DNA of 64,000 nt from Halisarca cf. caerulea (GCA_963170055.1 CAUJGJ010000397.1:10601801-10665800); one strand, 5' to 3'. Counted from the stretch's first letter, positions 44,850 to 57,059 are shown. The notes: generated from the letters alone by a model not told the origin. Translations and numbers: made by a program.

Positions 44850-46643
44850 CTCAGGTAAGATTGCCAGTATGAGTCCAGCTCCTTTGAATGTGGGAAATGT
44901 CTCCAAGATTTTCTCATTGGTTATATCTCTGAATGTCCTTCAATGAAATATGCTTTTGTGCCAGCACACTCTACACTTGTTTGAACTTGATCAGGTGCCC
45001 TTTTGCTGTCGATTGCTGCCTGGCAAAAGTTACGGAATTCCTGGGGAATTCCATCTTTGCCCTTCAAATTCAACTTGGTAAACAACTTCAGTTGTTCCTC
45101 TGTTGCATAACCTGGGAATACTGTCATAGCTTCCTCCCACGACTTCACACTGGTACATCTAGTGGAGAAGAATCGAGTTAGTATTCATTTTCAGTATTAA
45201 TATTAAAGTTAATGATTAGCTAAGCATATGTATGTACGTATATTGAATATGCAGAGATGCAAAGTACGTAGTAGCTAACAAATTCACATACCTCACAAAG
45301 TGCATATTAGCCAGATTCATGGCTCTATGGTCCTTTGCAACTTCTTTCATGCCTGCTAAGGACATGGTCCCATCAACAACTTGCATCAGTGTTTCCAACT
45401 GAAATTCAGGCTTCAACTTTTGGAGGCATTTGAAGTGGTGTGCTTTAAACTCAGGAGTTTGTTGTAGTTGCCTTTTATTGGCTATTGGTTATAAATATAT
45501 ACAATTGTATTGTAAAATAGTAATACGCATAAGTACGTATGTCAATGAGTCAATGTTTAAATTTGAATCCTTACTTGGTGTCTTTTGTCCTTTGAGTAAT
45601 CCCTTCTGATGCATGTCAATCACCTTCAGTGATGCCATATAAACATCTTTGCAAAATGCTGCTTGAGCAAATATATTCTCACACCAGGTTGCACTGATAC
45701 CCTATAAAGCAGAAATATTGAGACATTTATTCATTTGCGTGTTTATATGTACATACGTATACATGTAAGTGTGCTTTGGCTGTATATTTGTGAATGTCAT
45801 TCGATTATTTTGGGCTACCTACATACCTTGGGAAGTATGCATGCCTTGCATGCCTTTTTCCACTCAATAGTTGGCACTGGTGTAGAATCTGTGGAGGGAT
45901 CTTTCTTAGCCATTACAAATAAACAAACTCTACAGGCATCAATCTATAGATTGGGAATTTAAAATATGAATTCAAATTCAGAATCTTTACATGCAGTTGC
46001 TATTTCTTACGTAGTCTTCATGAGTTAGCTTGTGTGTGAAGTGCCCATTGGCATTATGCCTTAAGGCTAAACGCAGACACTCCTCATCTGTTAGCACACA
46101 ATAGATAATGGCTAAGGCCTCACTGAAAATGTGATAGTCTATAACAGATGGATACATACGAAAATATGTTTTTTTATGTTTAAATTAATATCAATAATTA
46201 TTACTTGTCTTGTAATACCTGGATACTCTTCAAGTAGCTGCCTTTTTGCTGTTATGGAATGCAACCCCCCAAGTACTTCATAGGAGTACTGAGGTGTAAG
46301 ACGTAGTGAAAACTCCTCACAGCAAACTACATCAGTGCACAGCAAAGCTACTGGTGGTACTCCAGGTCCTATAGGATCACTTTTCAGCTGCTCTTTCAGA
46401 CTGGACACAAATATTTCGTCAACCTTCCTTAGAAGCCTTTCTTTTGGGGGAGCTTTGCACTTTGCAATTGGTATTTTCACTGGTATAGGCCCTGCATGTA
46501 CAATTTGTATTACATGGTTACTGTGGTTTAGATGAGGTGTTTTTACATCATGTAATTCTCACCAATTTTTTTTTAGGGGCTGCCTGTGGCAGCCCCTATA
46601 TTGTTTTCATTTGGACTTCCGGTGTGTAACGCTCATCCGATAG

Positions 46644-46677
<34 letters not shown>

Positions 46678-47380
46678 TTTGAAGAAAAGTCTTATAATAG
46701 AGAATTTATACAATAGTAATAGAGAAGTATGAATTTATACAGAAGTGAGTTATAGGAATTGTTTTGAAAACAATTGCCAAATATGGCAATTGTTTTCAAA
46801 ACAATCGCCCAGTTACAATAAACAGTATGTTCAATGAAGGTTCAGCTGTGCACTAACCCTTCAATGTTTTGCAAGTAATTCGAGCGTGTGGGGCGGCAGC
46901 CCCCACGAGTTTTTAACTCAAATTATTTGTTCTTCAATTGTTATGTCCATGTCATTCTCCAGCAGTGATGTAGTTACATTGTTTTTTGCTCTTTCTCTAA
47001 AACTTCTTCGGGATCAATGGGATCTGAAGGTGGTGGAGGTCCCTTTGCAGGCTGAATACTGGTACTAGGTGATCCAACACTCTCAGGTGAGCTCAGGGAC
47101 CAACTGGTGTTGAGGGATTGATCTCGTACGCAATGTGCATCCATTGCTGTATTTTCCATAAGCAATGGAAATACATCTTTTACTGACTGAGAGTAAATAT
47201 CTAGAAGCATACGAATATGTTAGTGAAACATACCTGGGCTATAGGTTGTCGCCATTTCCCATACGTTTAGAAAGTCTTGAGCAAGTTTAAGGCCTTTGAA
47301 CCCTTTGCAGAAATCGTTTGCTTTCCAATTGAAGTTAGTAACATTGAATGCACCTAATGAGTTCTGAAATGTTATCTGTA
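44850..47380 (-). CDS. Multi-exon gene with a ParB/sulfiredoxin-like segment; function unknown
   Basis: Minus-strand exons, 5' to 3': about 47380-47235, 47205-46945 (Pro/Ser-rich), 46490-46220, 46130-46015, 45935-45828, 45705-45578, 45460-45293 and 45175-44850. The third exon contains [20 protein letters not shown], and the next [19 protein letters not shown]. This G-G-x-H..A arrangement followed by a conserved RHN resembles ParB/sulfiredoxin-fold proteins. The rest is helical with no known domain ([37 protein letters not shown]). In the last exon the frame that looks coding changes near 44945 (TKAYF then [14 protein letters not shown]), so a one-base lesion is likely. The hairpin-ended element 46575-46930 lies in an intron. 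Host gene or element cargo is undecided. Confidence 0.55.
46575..46930. mobile_element. Hairpin-ended element, intact copy
   Basis: Begins with AGGGGCTGCC-TGT-GGCAGCCCCT (perfect stem), then a conserved segment with ATTGTTTTCATTTGGACTTC, an AT microsatellite (46645-46672), GCAATTGTTTTCAAAACAAT-type palindromes, and ends in a hairpin GTGGGGC..GCCCCCAC inside the inverted pair AAGTAATTCGAG / CTCAAATTATTT. The same family recurs at 53203-61994, split by an insertion. No protein. Non-autonomous foldback-like element. Confidence 0.8.
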
Positions 47381-47394
47381 TAATATATTTAATA

Positions 47395-48570
47395 AGAAAC
47401 AAAGCAGTACACACAGAGTTCTTTTCCACTCCCTCCCCCCTCTCCCCCCTCATGCGTAGGTGTAGTGCAAAGTCCGGTAGGCCAGGCTGTAACACCGTGA
47501 ATATAGTCCCCTGCCATAAGTTGTCCCCCCCCCGACCGTTTCATAACAATAGTAAACCCTAACCCAACCCTAACCCAAGCGCACCAACAGTATAGAGTTT
47601 GTATTTGATGACTGCCCACTCCCGACAACTTTTTGAAGGACTAATTTTGGTGTGATAGGCCACTGCCGAACCAAAAAATTCAGGTTAGGGAAGAACAGGA
47701 AGCTAGATGATTCACATCTTTCCAGGACTACTGAAAGATATGTATGCCTTTCAATAGCTAATATTAGTGACTATTTTTTGCAAGAATATGTGAAAAAAAT
47801 ATAGCTCTTAATTGTTTGCTCATAAGATGGCATTGTTCGAGTTTGTTCAACTGTCACCGTTAAAAGTCACCATTATTATTACACAATCACCCATCACCCT
47901 TTAGTATCCCTAGGTTCTGTTATTTTTGGCGGTTATGGCTAAATAACCGTGAATTTAGACTACATTTCGCAGCAGTCACAGAAATATGAAGGCTTTGTTC
48001 AGGAAATACGTAGTACATGGTACCCAAAATGTTAAAGTATTTTGCCCCAGTAACCAACCAGCTACACATTGCAACCCCTCCCCCCTCCCCTGTAAAGGAT
48101 GTTCATGCGGAGAGAAGGTCCACTCTTAATAGCTTAAGGGAAATATCTAGCTCATGGATGGTCATGTACATACATCTGATTAATGTCTTAGTTACTGTAG
48201 CATTGTATGTTTACTTTGACCGGAAGTGTCAACAACATGACGGACGCTAAGAGGGTACCCAATTCTTAATTGGCTATAATTAAATGAAATTTACGTGCTT
48301 GCTCCTCATTTCATCAGCGAAGAGTCTTTTACAACAGAAGAGTTGTTCGAAGCGTTAGTTTTGTGAAAAACGAGGATTTCCAAGCGATTCGAGTTTCCAG
48401 GGCCGTAGGCGGCCCATGAGTTTTTAAACTCGAATCGCTTAAATTATTGTGTTTGCTGTTAAATAATTGTATGCTTTGTACTTCCATGTGTAGGTTGTTG
48501 AGTCTTGTTCACATGAGAACTATATTGCACCAGCGCTGAGGATTTTGCCGAACTTATTTTTCTTTTAGGG
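47395..48570. other. Intergenic stretch with a short telomere-like run
   Basis: No coding exon supported. 47553-47577 contains CCCTAACCCAACCCTAACCC, an interstitial telomere-type string of about 3.5 units. A 47506-47530 C-rich run is nearby. The mini-element at 48381-48441 lies in this stretch. Confidence 0.5.
48381..48441. repeat. Second copy of the 62-bp palindromic mini-element
   Basis: CAAGCGATTCGAGTTT / AAACTCGAATCGCTT with the same GGGCCGTAGGCGGCCC core as 7538-7599. The stem change GTGATT to GCGATT is matched on the other arm (AATCAC to AATCGC), so pairing is preserved. Confidence 0.85.
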
Positions 48571-49529
48571 CATATGAATGCTGACACTGAAGGTGGATGT
48601 CAGCTTTCTTGTATTATATTTACTATTGTTGCAATTTTCCTTGCAGTATGTTTTATTGGATACTCAATTATATTGCAATTGCAACTGCTTACCTTTATAA
48701 CCTCCTTTGCAACGCTTTTTGGGTTAGTTTCCTCTGAAACGAGAGCTATTGCACGAATACATCCCATAGGGGTTCCACACTTGCGAAGAGGTTCGCCGCC
48801 TCCGGCATACTTCACGACAAAAGTATGCTTTGCAGTCTTCTCGAAATACCATAGTCTAGGTGGAGGCATTCTCGAAAAAGGTAAGACAGAAGCTACTCCT
48901 CAGTGTGCAATTTTTATTTCTAAGGGTTTCACATCTGCGCGAAGTACCTGGATACGAGCGCGAGATTAATAATAGAGAATCACCGCCTGCTGTAGTATTT
49001 GCAAGAATTTACTCGAACATGCAGGTTAAGCCGTTCCATGCAGGCTAGTTGCCCAGTGCTTAGCTTACAGTTTGCAAAGTACCACTTATGGACCCCGCTG
49101 CAGCTGATGAAGGCACTACATCCGTGTTAGTTGTCGCTCCTGAACGGGAACTTCCCTTGGTGAAACGGTCGAAGACAAACGGCAAGTTGTGTAGGCTATA
49201 CTTGCGTACAATAACTGCACATGTAATTGCAGTACAGAACAATCATTAAATTTGACTGTCCTTACATGCAAGTAATATTTGAAAATACAATACTGTAACA
49301 GTATATAGCAATATGCAAGTTTGTCACAATTTAAAGGTATGTAGTACAAAAATTATCTGTAAAGAAGATTGCTATAATTTCATCTGTCTAGACATACATA
49401 CCAGGTCCTGCAAAAATAGATAAGTATTGTTATAATGATAACAACAATAATTAAATGCATGTACGTACATCTGTCATAGACTGTGTATATATATGCATTC
49501 CCAAGTATGAATAGATACACTTGAGTAGA

Positions 49530-51406
49530 TACACTTGAAGAATATGAACGCTACATTGTCTTGTGCTTTGATGAAATTAAGATCAAAGAGAAGTTGGTCT
49601 ATAACCATAACACAGGTGTGTACTATATATGCATGTGTCCAAATGTCAATGTATATGCTATCAATTCCTATTTAATCACTATAATAGGTGAAATGGTTGG
49701 TTTTGTAGACCTTGGAAATGTCAACAATGAGTTGATGCAGCTAACTGAGCAATGTACCACGAGACCAAATCTAGCAACTCATGTTTGTGCATTCATGATA
49801 AGAGGCATATTTACAAACCTACTTTTCCCCTTGGCTCATTACCCCAGTAATGGGGTCACAGCTGAACAATTATACAGCATTGTATGGGAGCTAATTGCTG
49901 CACTGGAAGGAGCAGGTCTCAAAGTACGTTGCATGCATTGTTATTATACTAAGGCCTATACAATATTATATACATGAATTTGTATAATGTGCATATTAAT
50001 TATATTTGCATTATAATATTGTTATGCATAATTTACATCATAGCAGCCCATGTGCATGCATGCCCACATGCATACATTCGATATGACATTGCAATTGATG
50101 TCCTTCATATTTACATAAATTTAGGTTATGTGCCTGGTGTCTGATGGAGCAAGTCCTAACAGACGATTCTACCGATTTCATAAAATGGAAGGTAACACTC
50201 AACATGGAGTTGTGTATAGGACCAGAAATATTTACTCGCAAGATGGGAGATATCTATACTTCATGTCTGACATGCCACATCTCATCAAAACAACACGGAA
50301 TTGTTGGTATGCTTCAAGGTTCCAAGGGACACGTTTGCTACAGGTACATATATATTATTAAGAACATACTGCAGCATGCTTAATACATGCATGCATGTGC
50401 CAATGCTCCTGCAGAATAATGGGCAGTACATATTGTGGCAGCATTTGAAGGAGACATATGAGAACACACATGATCAAAATGGGCTATACACAACCAAGTT
50501 GAAAAGAGAGCACATCTACTTAACTTCCTATTCAAAAATGAGAGTAGACTTGGCAGTGCAGGTCAGAACAAAATTTGTCTTGTGACACTTCCCTCTGTTA
50601 CAGTATATACTATACTTAGTCTATTACAGTTTAATATGTATATTATTATTATATTGCATTGCAGTCTCTCAGCAAAAGTGTTGCTATTGCAATGAAGCAT
50701 GGTAGTAGCAAGGATGACAAGACTGAGACAATCCCATTTTGTGAAATGTTCAACTCTTTTTTCGATTGTCTGAATGTAAGGTCTATTTCGGAAGGGAAAA
50801 AGGAGAGAAACAAATGGCAAGACCCTTACTGGTCAAGTAACGACTGGCGATTCAAGGTACATTGATAATCTACTTATATAATAATAATGCATGTATAATA
50901 ACTTTAAAGCTTAATTTTGCTCATGCATGCATGTGCATGCAGTGGCTTAGGGAGATTTTCTTGGTGTACCTTACCACTTGGGAAGAGTATGTTAAGAATC
51001 TGCCATCAACATACACAACGAAGCAGAAGGAAACAATGTTGTTAAGTATGCAAACACGAGAGGGATTGCAGATGACCGGTAAGTTATAAAACTGCATCCA
51101 TGCAGCTGGTTTCATGTACATATTGTATAATAGTAATATCCAACACACTATACCCTCAATATATCATCTCAATTGTGTGCAGTTCTGACTTTTTGTGGAA
51201 TGGGCCCTAAACTACTGGCAATCCCCGGTGTAAAGTATCTCTTTTCTGAACAATTCTGTCAGGATCCACTAGAGACATTTTTCAGCAAGCAGCGAGCAAT
51301 AGGGAAGTTCAACAACAATCCAACAATTGATCAATACATGAGCAATTGTAATATACTAAGAATAGTACACACACTTGGACTGGATCCAATAAGAAGCAAT
51401 GTGTGA
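49530..51406 (+). CDS. P-element-type transposase (THAP9-like), 5' exons unresolved
   Basis: Exons about 49530-49615, 49688-49923, 50125-50343, 50415-50561, 50665-50856, 50943-51078 and 51183-51406 join in frame by GT-AG introns. Motifs: LCFDEIKIKEKLVYN, GEMVGFVDLGNVNNEL, VMCLVSDGASPNRRF, YFMSDMPHLIKTTRNCW, LTSYSKMRVDLA and FCQDPLETFFSKQR, in the order of THAP9 and Drosophila P transposase, including the RNase H-like Asp residues and the GTP-binding insertion region. No lesion in these exons. The THAP zinc finger should lie upstream; 48574-49190 was inspected and no C2CH finger could be recognised, so the N-terminus is missing or in undetected exons. It converges on the 337-codon gene at 51585. 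Confidence 0.88.
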
Positions 51407-51584
51407 GGACAGCAAAGAGGAAATGGTACAGATGTTTTAAAACCTCTGTTGCATAGACAGAGGCGCAAAAGTACATAAGCTCAAGACACATTCATGCAGG
51501 ATCATTAATAAAACCTAATGAAATAGCTACAGCTGAGTCACTACTAATCAACTTAGTAATACATTGTCAAGTAGTTTTGTGTTA

Positions 51585-52598
51585 CTACATCTGCTCACCA
51601 TGATCATGTAACTGTAAGTTTTTTCGAAGAGCCTTTGTCTTCTCTGTGTTTTGTCGAACAATCATCTTATACGTCTCAGTTATTGCTGACGCAAATGAAT
51701 GGCCCCTGATCTTTGACCAGAGGTGCACGATTCTTTCGAGCAATGCATTGCTCCTCTTCTCATGCATTATGTCAACAGCAATTATACTCCAGCTGAACAG
51801 GAGATCCTCATTGGACAGGACTTTTGTTGAGAATTCTTGAGCACTGCATGCTTTATTACACTTGACATTAGATTCAATGCAGTTGAAAACAACTGTTTCC
51901 AAGTCCTTGAAAAAGTCCAAGGCTGACTCGTTCAAGACTTTTAGCCCTCCACGGTCTATGTCTGCCATCCAATTGCGTATAAAATGTTCGAAATCATCTG
52001 ATTTGCACTCGGAGTCCCATTTACCTGTTTCCAGCATGCCATACAAAGTTGCATAGTATTGTGATGCCACTTCGCCTGTAAAGTCACGGTCTACCCACTG
52101 TAGCATCTGCTTGACTACAAACCCTCCAGCATACATAATGGCTCTCTCTTCTTGAATGGTGAACTGCCTTGGCACAAGTGTTTTCCCCGAGTTACCTGCT
52201 GAGATCGTGGATTTTGGTAGCAAAATCATTAATATCTCTTGAGAAATGTTTTGAATGGCAATACTGTCCAATTCTACACCAATGACATCAGACAGGGAGT
52301 TCCAATGCTGTAGCATTTTCCCTTCACGATAACAGTGAAAAGCAGGCCAAATCTTAGACATCGCATGTTTACCTGCTGGTGCTACGTGGACGATCTGGGT
52401 GATATCTTCCACAATCTGATTCATTTCCTTCCTACCTGCTTTCTGCGAGATAAGCTTTGCTATTTCTTCGAAATTTGAAACAATTCTCCTGTGACGTTCA
52501 GTATCTACCTTGTAAATCGATTTGCCTTTTACTTTGTCGAGTGCTTGGGAAAACAAGAGTATCGATGCTTCCGAAAACTCGTCCGATAATTCCGCCAT
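51585..52598 (-). CDS. Intact 337-residue protein of unknown function facing the P-type transposase
   Basis: Single exon, ATG at 52598, starting MAELSDEFSEASILLFSQAL, stop at 51585. Predicted mostly helical, acidic, with regularly spaced hydrophobics and scattered Cys (FNCIESNVKCNKACSAQEF); no transmembrane segment, no zinc-finger pattern and no motif I recognise. It ends 178 bp from the transposase stop, on the opposite strand, exactly as the accessory genes do in the neighbouring Harbingers. I therefore infer, without homology evidence, that it belongs to the same transposon. A host gene next to an insertion is the alternative. The full-length open frame amid decayed neighbours suggests recent selection. 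Confidence 0.7.
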   Translation of the reverse strand: MAELSDEFSEASILLFSQALDKVKGKSIYKVDTERHRRIVSNFEEIAKLISQKAGRKEMNQIVEDITQIVHVAPAGKHAMSKIWPAFHCYREGKMLQHWNSLSDVIGVELDSIAIQNISQEILMILLPKSTISAGNSGKTLVPRQFTIQEERAIMYAGGFVVKQMLQWVDRDFTGEVASQYYATLYGMLETGKWDSECKSDDFEHFIRNWMADIDRGGLKVLNESALDFFKDLETVVFNCIESNVKCNKACSAQEFSTKVLSNEDLLFSWSIIAVDIMHEKRSNALLERIVHLWSKIRGHSFASAITETYKMIVRQNTEKTKALRKNLQLHDHGEQM

Positions 52599-52887
52599 GG
52601 CGTTGGAGTTGGAGCGCTGATCAGAAACACGTGGTTACGTAGAAAAAAGCTTACGTAGCGATTCTTCGTGGCGACCGTCACAATTTTGGTCGGGGAAGAA
52701 AAGTCAATAAGTCAGAGCATGTGATGTCAGTTTCCTATCCCGGTGTAGGGTCGAGTATCTATGCTGGTGTGTATGTATGTGTCCTTTTGTGGTTTCATTG
52801 TTTATTGTTCTTTCTTTTCATGTTCAGAATATAGACTGAAGTACTGATTCTAAAGTCCTTTGGTGAAATTGTAAGTGCATATTTGTA

Positions 52888-52890
52888 TGT

Positions 52891-52930
<40 letters not shown>

Positions 52931-52952
52931 ATGTGTTTGTGTGTGTGTGTTT

Positions 52953-53048
<96 letters not shown>

Positions 53049-53061
53049 ATGTGTGTGTGTG

Positions 53062-53103
<42 letters not shown>

Positions 53104-53132
53104 ACTATGTGTGTGTGTGTGTATGTATGTGT
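52888..53132. repeat. (GT)n microsatellite, about 245 bp
   Basis: GT run with CACT, ATGT and TTTG interruptions; frames on both strands are artefacts. Confidence 0.97.
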
Positions 53133-53260
53133 GTAAAGATAGGTCAGAATCAGAAGCCCTGATGTGTGTAAAGATACTTCAGATTATTTATTGATGCTTT
53201 GTAGGGGCTGGGCAGCCCCTATATTGTTTTCATTTGGACTTCCGGTGTGTTATGCTCGTC

Positions 53261-53315
<55 letters not shown>

Positions 53316-53734
53316 ATATGGATTTGAAGAAAAGTCTTTAATAGAGAATTTATATAATAGTAATAGAGAAGTATGAATTTATACAGGAATGAGTTATAGG
53401 AATTGTTTTGAAAAACAATTGCCAAATATGGCAATTGTTTTCAAAACAATCATCCAGTTACAATGAACAGTATGTTCAATGAATGTTCAGCTGTGCACTT
53501 ACACTCCAATGCTTTGCAAGTGAGGCTACGTTTACACGAGTACGCAAAGGTATAAATCCGCTTTGTATCCACAAACATTTCATTCCGTTTACCCCTTCCA
53601 TTTACACGAAAACGGTGAAACAGTAACATGTTTCCGGATAGTTTTGAATTCGCACTCAAAAGTGTAAAGGATCGTATCCGTTATCGAATCGTTGTCGTGT
53701 GAACAGGTGAATTCGATTTCTGTTGTCTAGAAAA

Positions 53735-54970
53735 ATGGCGCAACGGCGAATGGTTTCAGCTCTTTTTGTCCTTTTGACCGCCTTAGTTGGTCTATGCAAG
53801 TTCGCTTTCGCAACAGTCACAGCTCAGAGTGCTGTCTTCCTTCGTAGAAGACGAAGACTTGTATATTTGTCCCAGGTTTCTTCCTGCAATTCGCTGCAGA
53901 GTGCCAGAAGAAGAAGGCCAAGGCATTTCTGGGTTTGACCAGGAAAGACCCAGCGCTGGTGGAGGAATTTCGAAGAAGATTGCGTATTGCCCGTCGAGTG
54001 GAAGGAGAATTTCCATGTGACAAAGGAAACCTTTTTGTTATTGTGCTCCCATCTTCGGCCATACTTAGAGCAGCAAGAAACAAACATGAGAAAGCCCCTG
54101 TCAGTGGAGTGCCAAGTGGCACTTTCTTTGTATTATCTAAGTGATGAGGGGAGGCTGAGGAAGACAGCCAATGCCTTTGGTATTGCTCGATCAACTACTT
54201 CAAGAGTAGTTCGGAGGGTGACAAAGGTTATCTCTACACACTTTTGTCCTCTTTTCATCCAGCTTCCACTAACCGAGGGAGAGGTCTCAGAAAGGGTCTC
54301 CAAATTTTATAACTCTTTTCTAGTTCCACAGTGTTTGGGAGCTGTTGACGGAACTCATTTGGAGATAAAACAGCCTCAGAAAAACTCCACAGACTACATC
54401 AACTGAAAAGGCAAGTACTCCCTCAATGTGCAGGCTTGTTGCGACTATAAGTACTGCTTTATGGATGTAGTCATCAAAAGGCCTGGAAGTGTCCACGATG
54501 CCCGAATCTTAGCAAACTCACAGCTCAACACAATGCTCAAGGATGGCACAATACCACCATGCCCAAGGCGAATTGTTGAGGATAAGGATCCAATTCCTGT
54601 TTTCATTATCAGTGATCCTGCGTATCCCTTATTACCTTACCTTATGAAGGAGTATGCAAATGGAGGGGCTACTCGGCAAGAACAGTATTTCGGCTTGAAT
54701 ATGTGTTCAGCAAGGAATGTGATTGAGTGTTCATTTGGGAGATTGAAAGCCCGTTTTGGAGCTCTGAAGCGACCAATGGACATCAATATCAATGACCTGC
54801 CTCACGTTATTTATACATGTTTCATTTTACACAATTTTTGTGAAATGAACAATAAAAGTGTAGCAGAGCCCAGGATACAGAGTGCAATACAGTACAATAG
54901 AGAATTCCAGCCCCCAACCACCACATCACAGTACGTTCCAGGTGCAGGAAGCAATGAAACTGCAGGATGA
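53735..54970 (+). pseudogene. Harbinger A transposase with two nonsense codons
   Basis: One frame from the ATG at 53735 to the TGA-terminated end at 54970, interrupted by TGA at 53936-53938 and TGA at 54404-54406. The first lies in FWV-stop-PGKTQRWW, where the family has Arg; the second in [16 protein letters not shown], where the family also has Arg. Both fit CGA to TGA changes. Motifs: GAVDGTHLEIK (Asp), [10 protein letters not shown] (Asp), [12 protein letters not shown] (Glu) and CFILHNFCE. Otherwise full length (411 codons). Confidence 0.9.
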
Positions 54971-57059
54971 GCAGCACGGAGGATCTTGACAAAATTTTTT
55001 GATCCTTGATCACAAAGCCTACCATACACGAGGCAACTTTCAAGCAACTAAAAGTTGCTTCATGTATGTTGCAAAGTTTCCAGTCAAAATGTTGCACACA
55101 ACAGTTGCCAGCGAGTTGCGCGAGTGTCTATTCTGAGCAACTAGTTGCCTGAAACATCAAAGGCACTGACAATATTTCTGACGTCACGAAGGTAAAATTC
55201 AAGTGGACGGACGAGAAGATTGAGGAGTTGATTACCCTCTACGAAGCTAGACCTTTTCACTACAACACTATTGCAGACGAGTACTCAAACAGGGATGCTA
55301 GAAGAAAAGCCACAACCGAGATATCTTCTGCGCTAGGTGTTTCAGGTGAGTGCAATTCGCCGCAACATTAGTGCCACCTGCGCAGATAGCTCAAACTGTA
55401 TTTTGGTTTATTGCATGCGTTTAAAGTTTCGTGTTCATTCTAGATAATGAAATTTCGAAGAAGTGGAAGAGTCTGAGGACGATTTATACTAGGGAGCGGG
55501 GAAAGATCAAAGAAAAGAGTGGGGATGGTGTAGAGGATGTTTATGTACCAAAATGGATCTTCTTCGACAAACTTCATTTCTTGGACGATTTCATTACCCC
55601 AAGGCAGACTATATCCAATATCCAACTAGTAAGTGCATGTCGTTGTTGCATGATTATGTGCATTGCAAATCAATACTATATATAGCAAGTGCATCAAAGC
55701 ACCTAGTATGCATATAATAAGTGAATTAAAATACTTTTCTACACCATGTTCTGTTGCCATTCAACCTTGCCGTCATCTGAATTAAAATAGTGACAAAGCT
55801 GGTCACGTATTTGCTTTGCTGGCAGTGAGTAGTGGTTGCTGCCCTGTCTTGGCAGTGGGAGAAAGCATGTGGATTGTGGTCCATTGTGCCAGTCTCCTGG
55901 CTGAAGGTTGTGCGTCTGGGGATCTTCTGTGTCCAAGCTACCTGGTGGTGTATAAATTGAGCATGCATCACTACGTGACTGCAAGAAATTGTGTAGCGCG
56001 CAGCATGCCATAGTGATTGCTTCCACCTTCTCTGGAATGAGTCCAATGGGAGCCATGAATATGCGAAAGCAGTTAGCAAGGATGCCAAAAGCATTCTCGA
56101 CCACTCGTCGTGCACGGCTTAGTCGGTAGTTGAAAATTCTTTTTTCTGTTGTCAAGCCAATTTGACTGTATGGCTTCAATAGGTACTGCTTCAAAGAAAA
56201 TGCATCATCGGCCACTATCACATGAGGGAATTGGGTTTGAGTACCTGGAAGATACATCCAATCTGGAAGTTTCAAACCATTGTCTTATAGCTTTCGATAA
56301 AGTTTGCAATTCCTGAAGACTCCGCCATCTGAAACTCTCCCATTGCATCCAATATCAACATAGATAAACTTATAGCTGGCATCTACTAGACCCAAAAGTA
56401 CTTTGCTGAAACTATGCTTATAGTTGAAATAGTAGGACCCACTATTTGGTGGAGGCTTGATTACGATGTGCTTCCCATCCAAAGCCCCGATACAGTTGTT
56501 AAAGTTCCACTTGCCAAGAAACTCTGCCACTGTCCTTTTCCATTCTTCTTCTGTACTGGGAACCTGCATGAATGTATTGTATTGCTGACATACGTACGTA
56601 TTTGCATGGATTTATTTTGTTTATCCAAGAAAACAAAAAAAATAAAAATGGAAACTCACACATACATTCTATAATATTATATTGTTTTTTTACAGGAAGA
56701 TTCTACAGTAACAGAAGACAGCATCAGCTTGGATGATGTTGATGCAGATGAGTCGGACATAACTGTGACATCAGTTGTGTCCACAAAGAGGCCAACGAAG
56801 ATTGGGCGTGGAAAGGCCTCAAAGAAACAAAGAATTGAAGCAGTAGAAAATGAACTACTGCAGCGGGCCATTGATTGCATGGACAAATCCAGTGCATCAT
56901 CCACTCATCAATTGGATGCATTTGACTATGGGGTGCCGTTTGTAAAAATATTTTGATAAAAAGTGATATATGATAGATCAAACGATGTATACATAGATCA
57001 CATGATGTATGTATATATCAAAGAGATATATGCATATATCAAAATGCTCTACACATATA

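Noticed and set aside
48574..48969. 131-codon frame with hydrophobic segments as a membrane protein or THAP exon
   Set aside because: No homology recognised, no C2CH finger, no splice pattern that joins it to the transposase; possible but unsupported.
49089..49195. MDPAAADEGTTSV reading as the P transposase N-terminal exon
   Set aside because: Open and in a plausible place, but it has no THAP signature and no clear donor, so it was not joined to the gene.
52824..53194. Long Cys/Val or His/Thr frames over the GT runs (also 44446-44906)
   Set aside because: Pure dinucleotide repeats read in several frames on both strands; no gene context.
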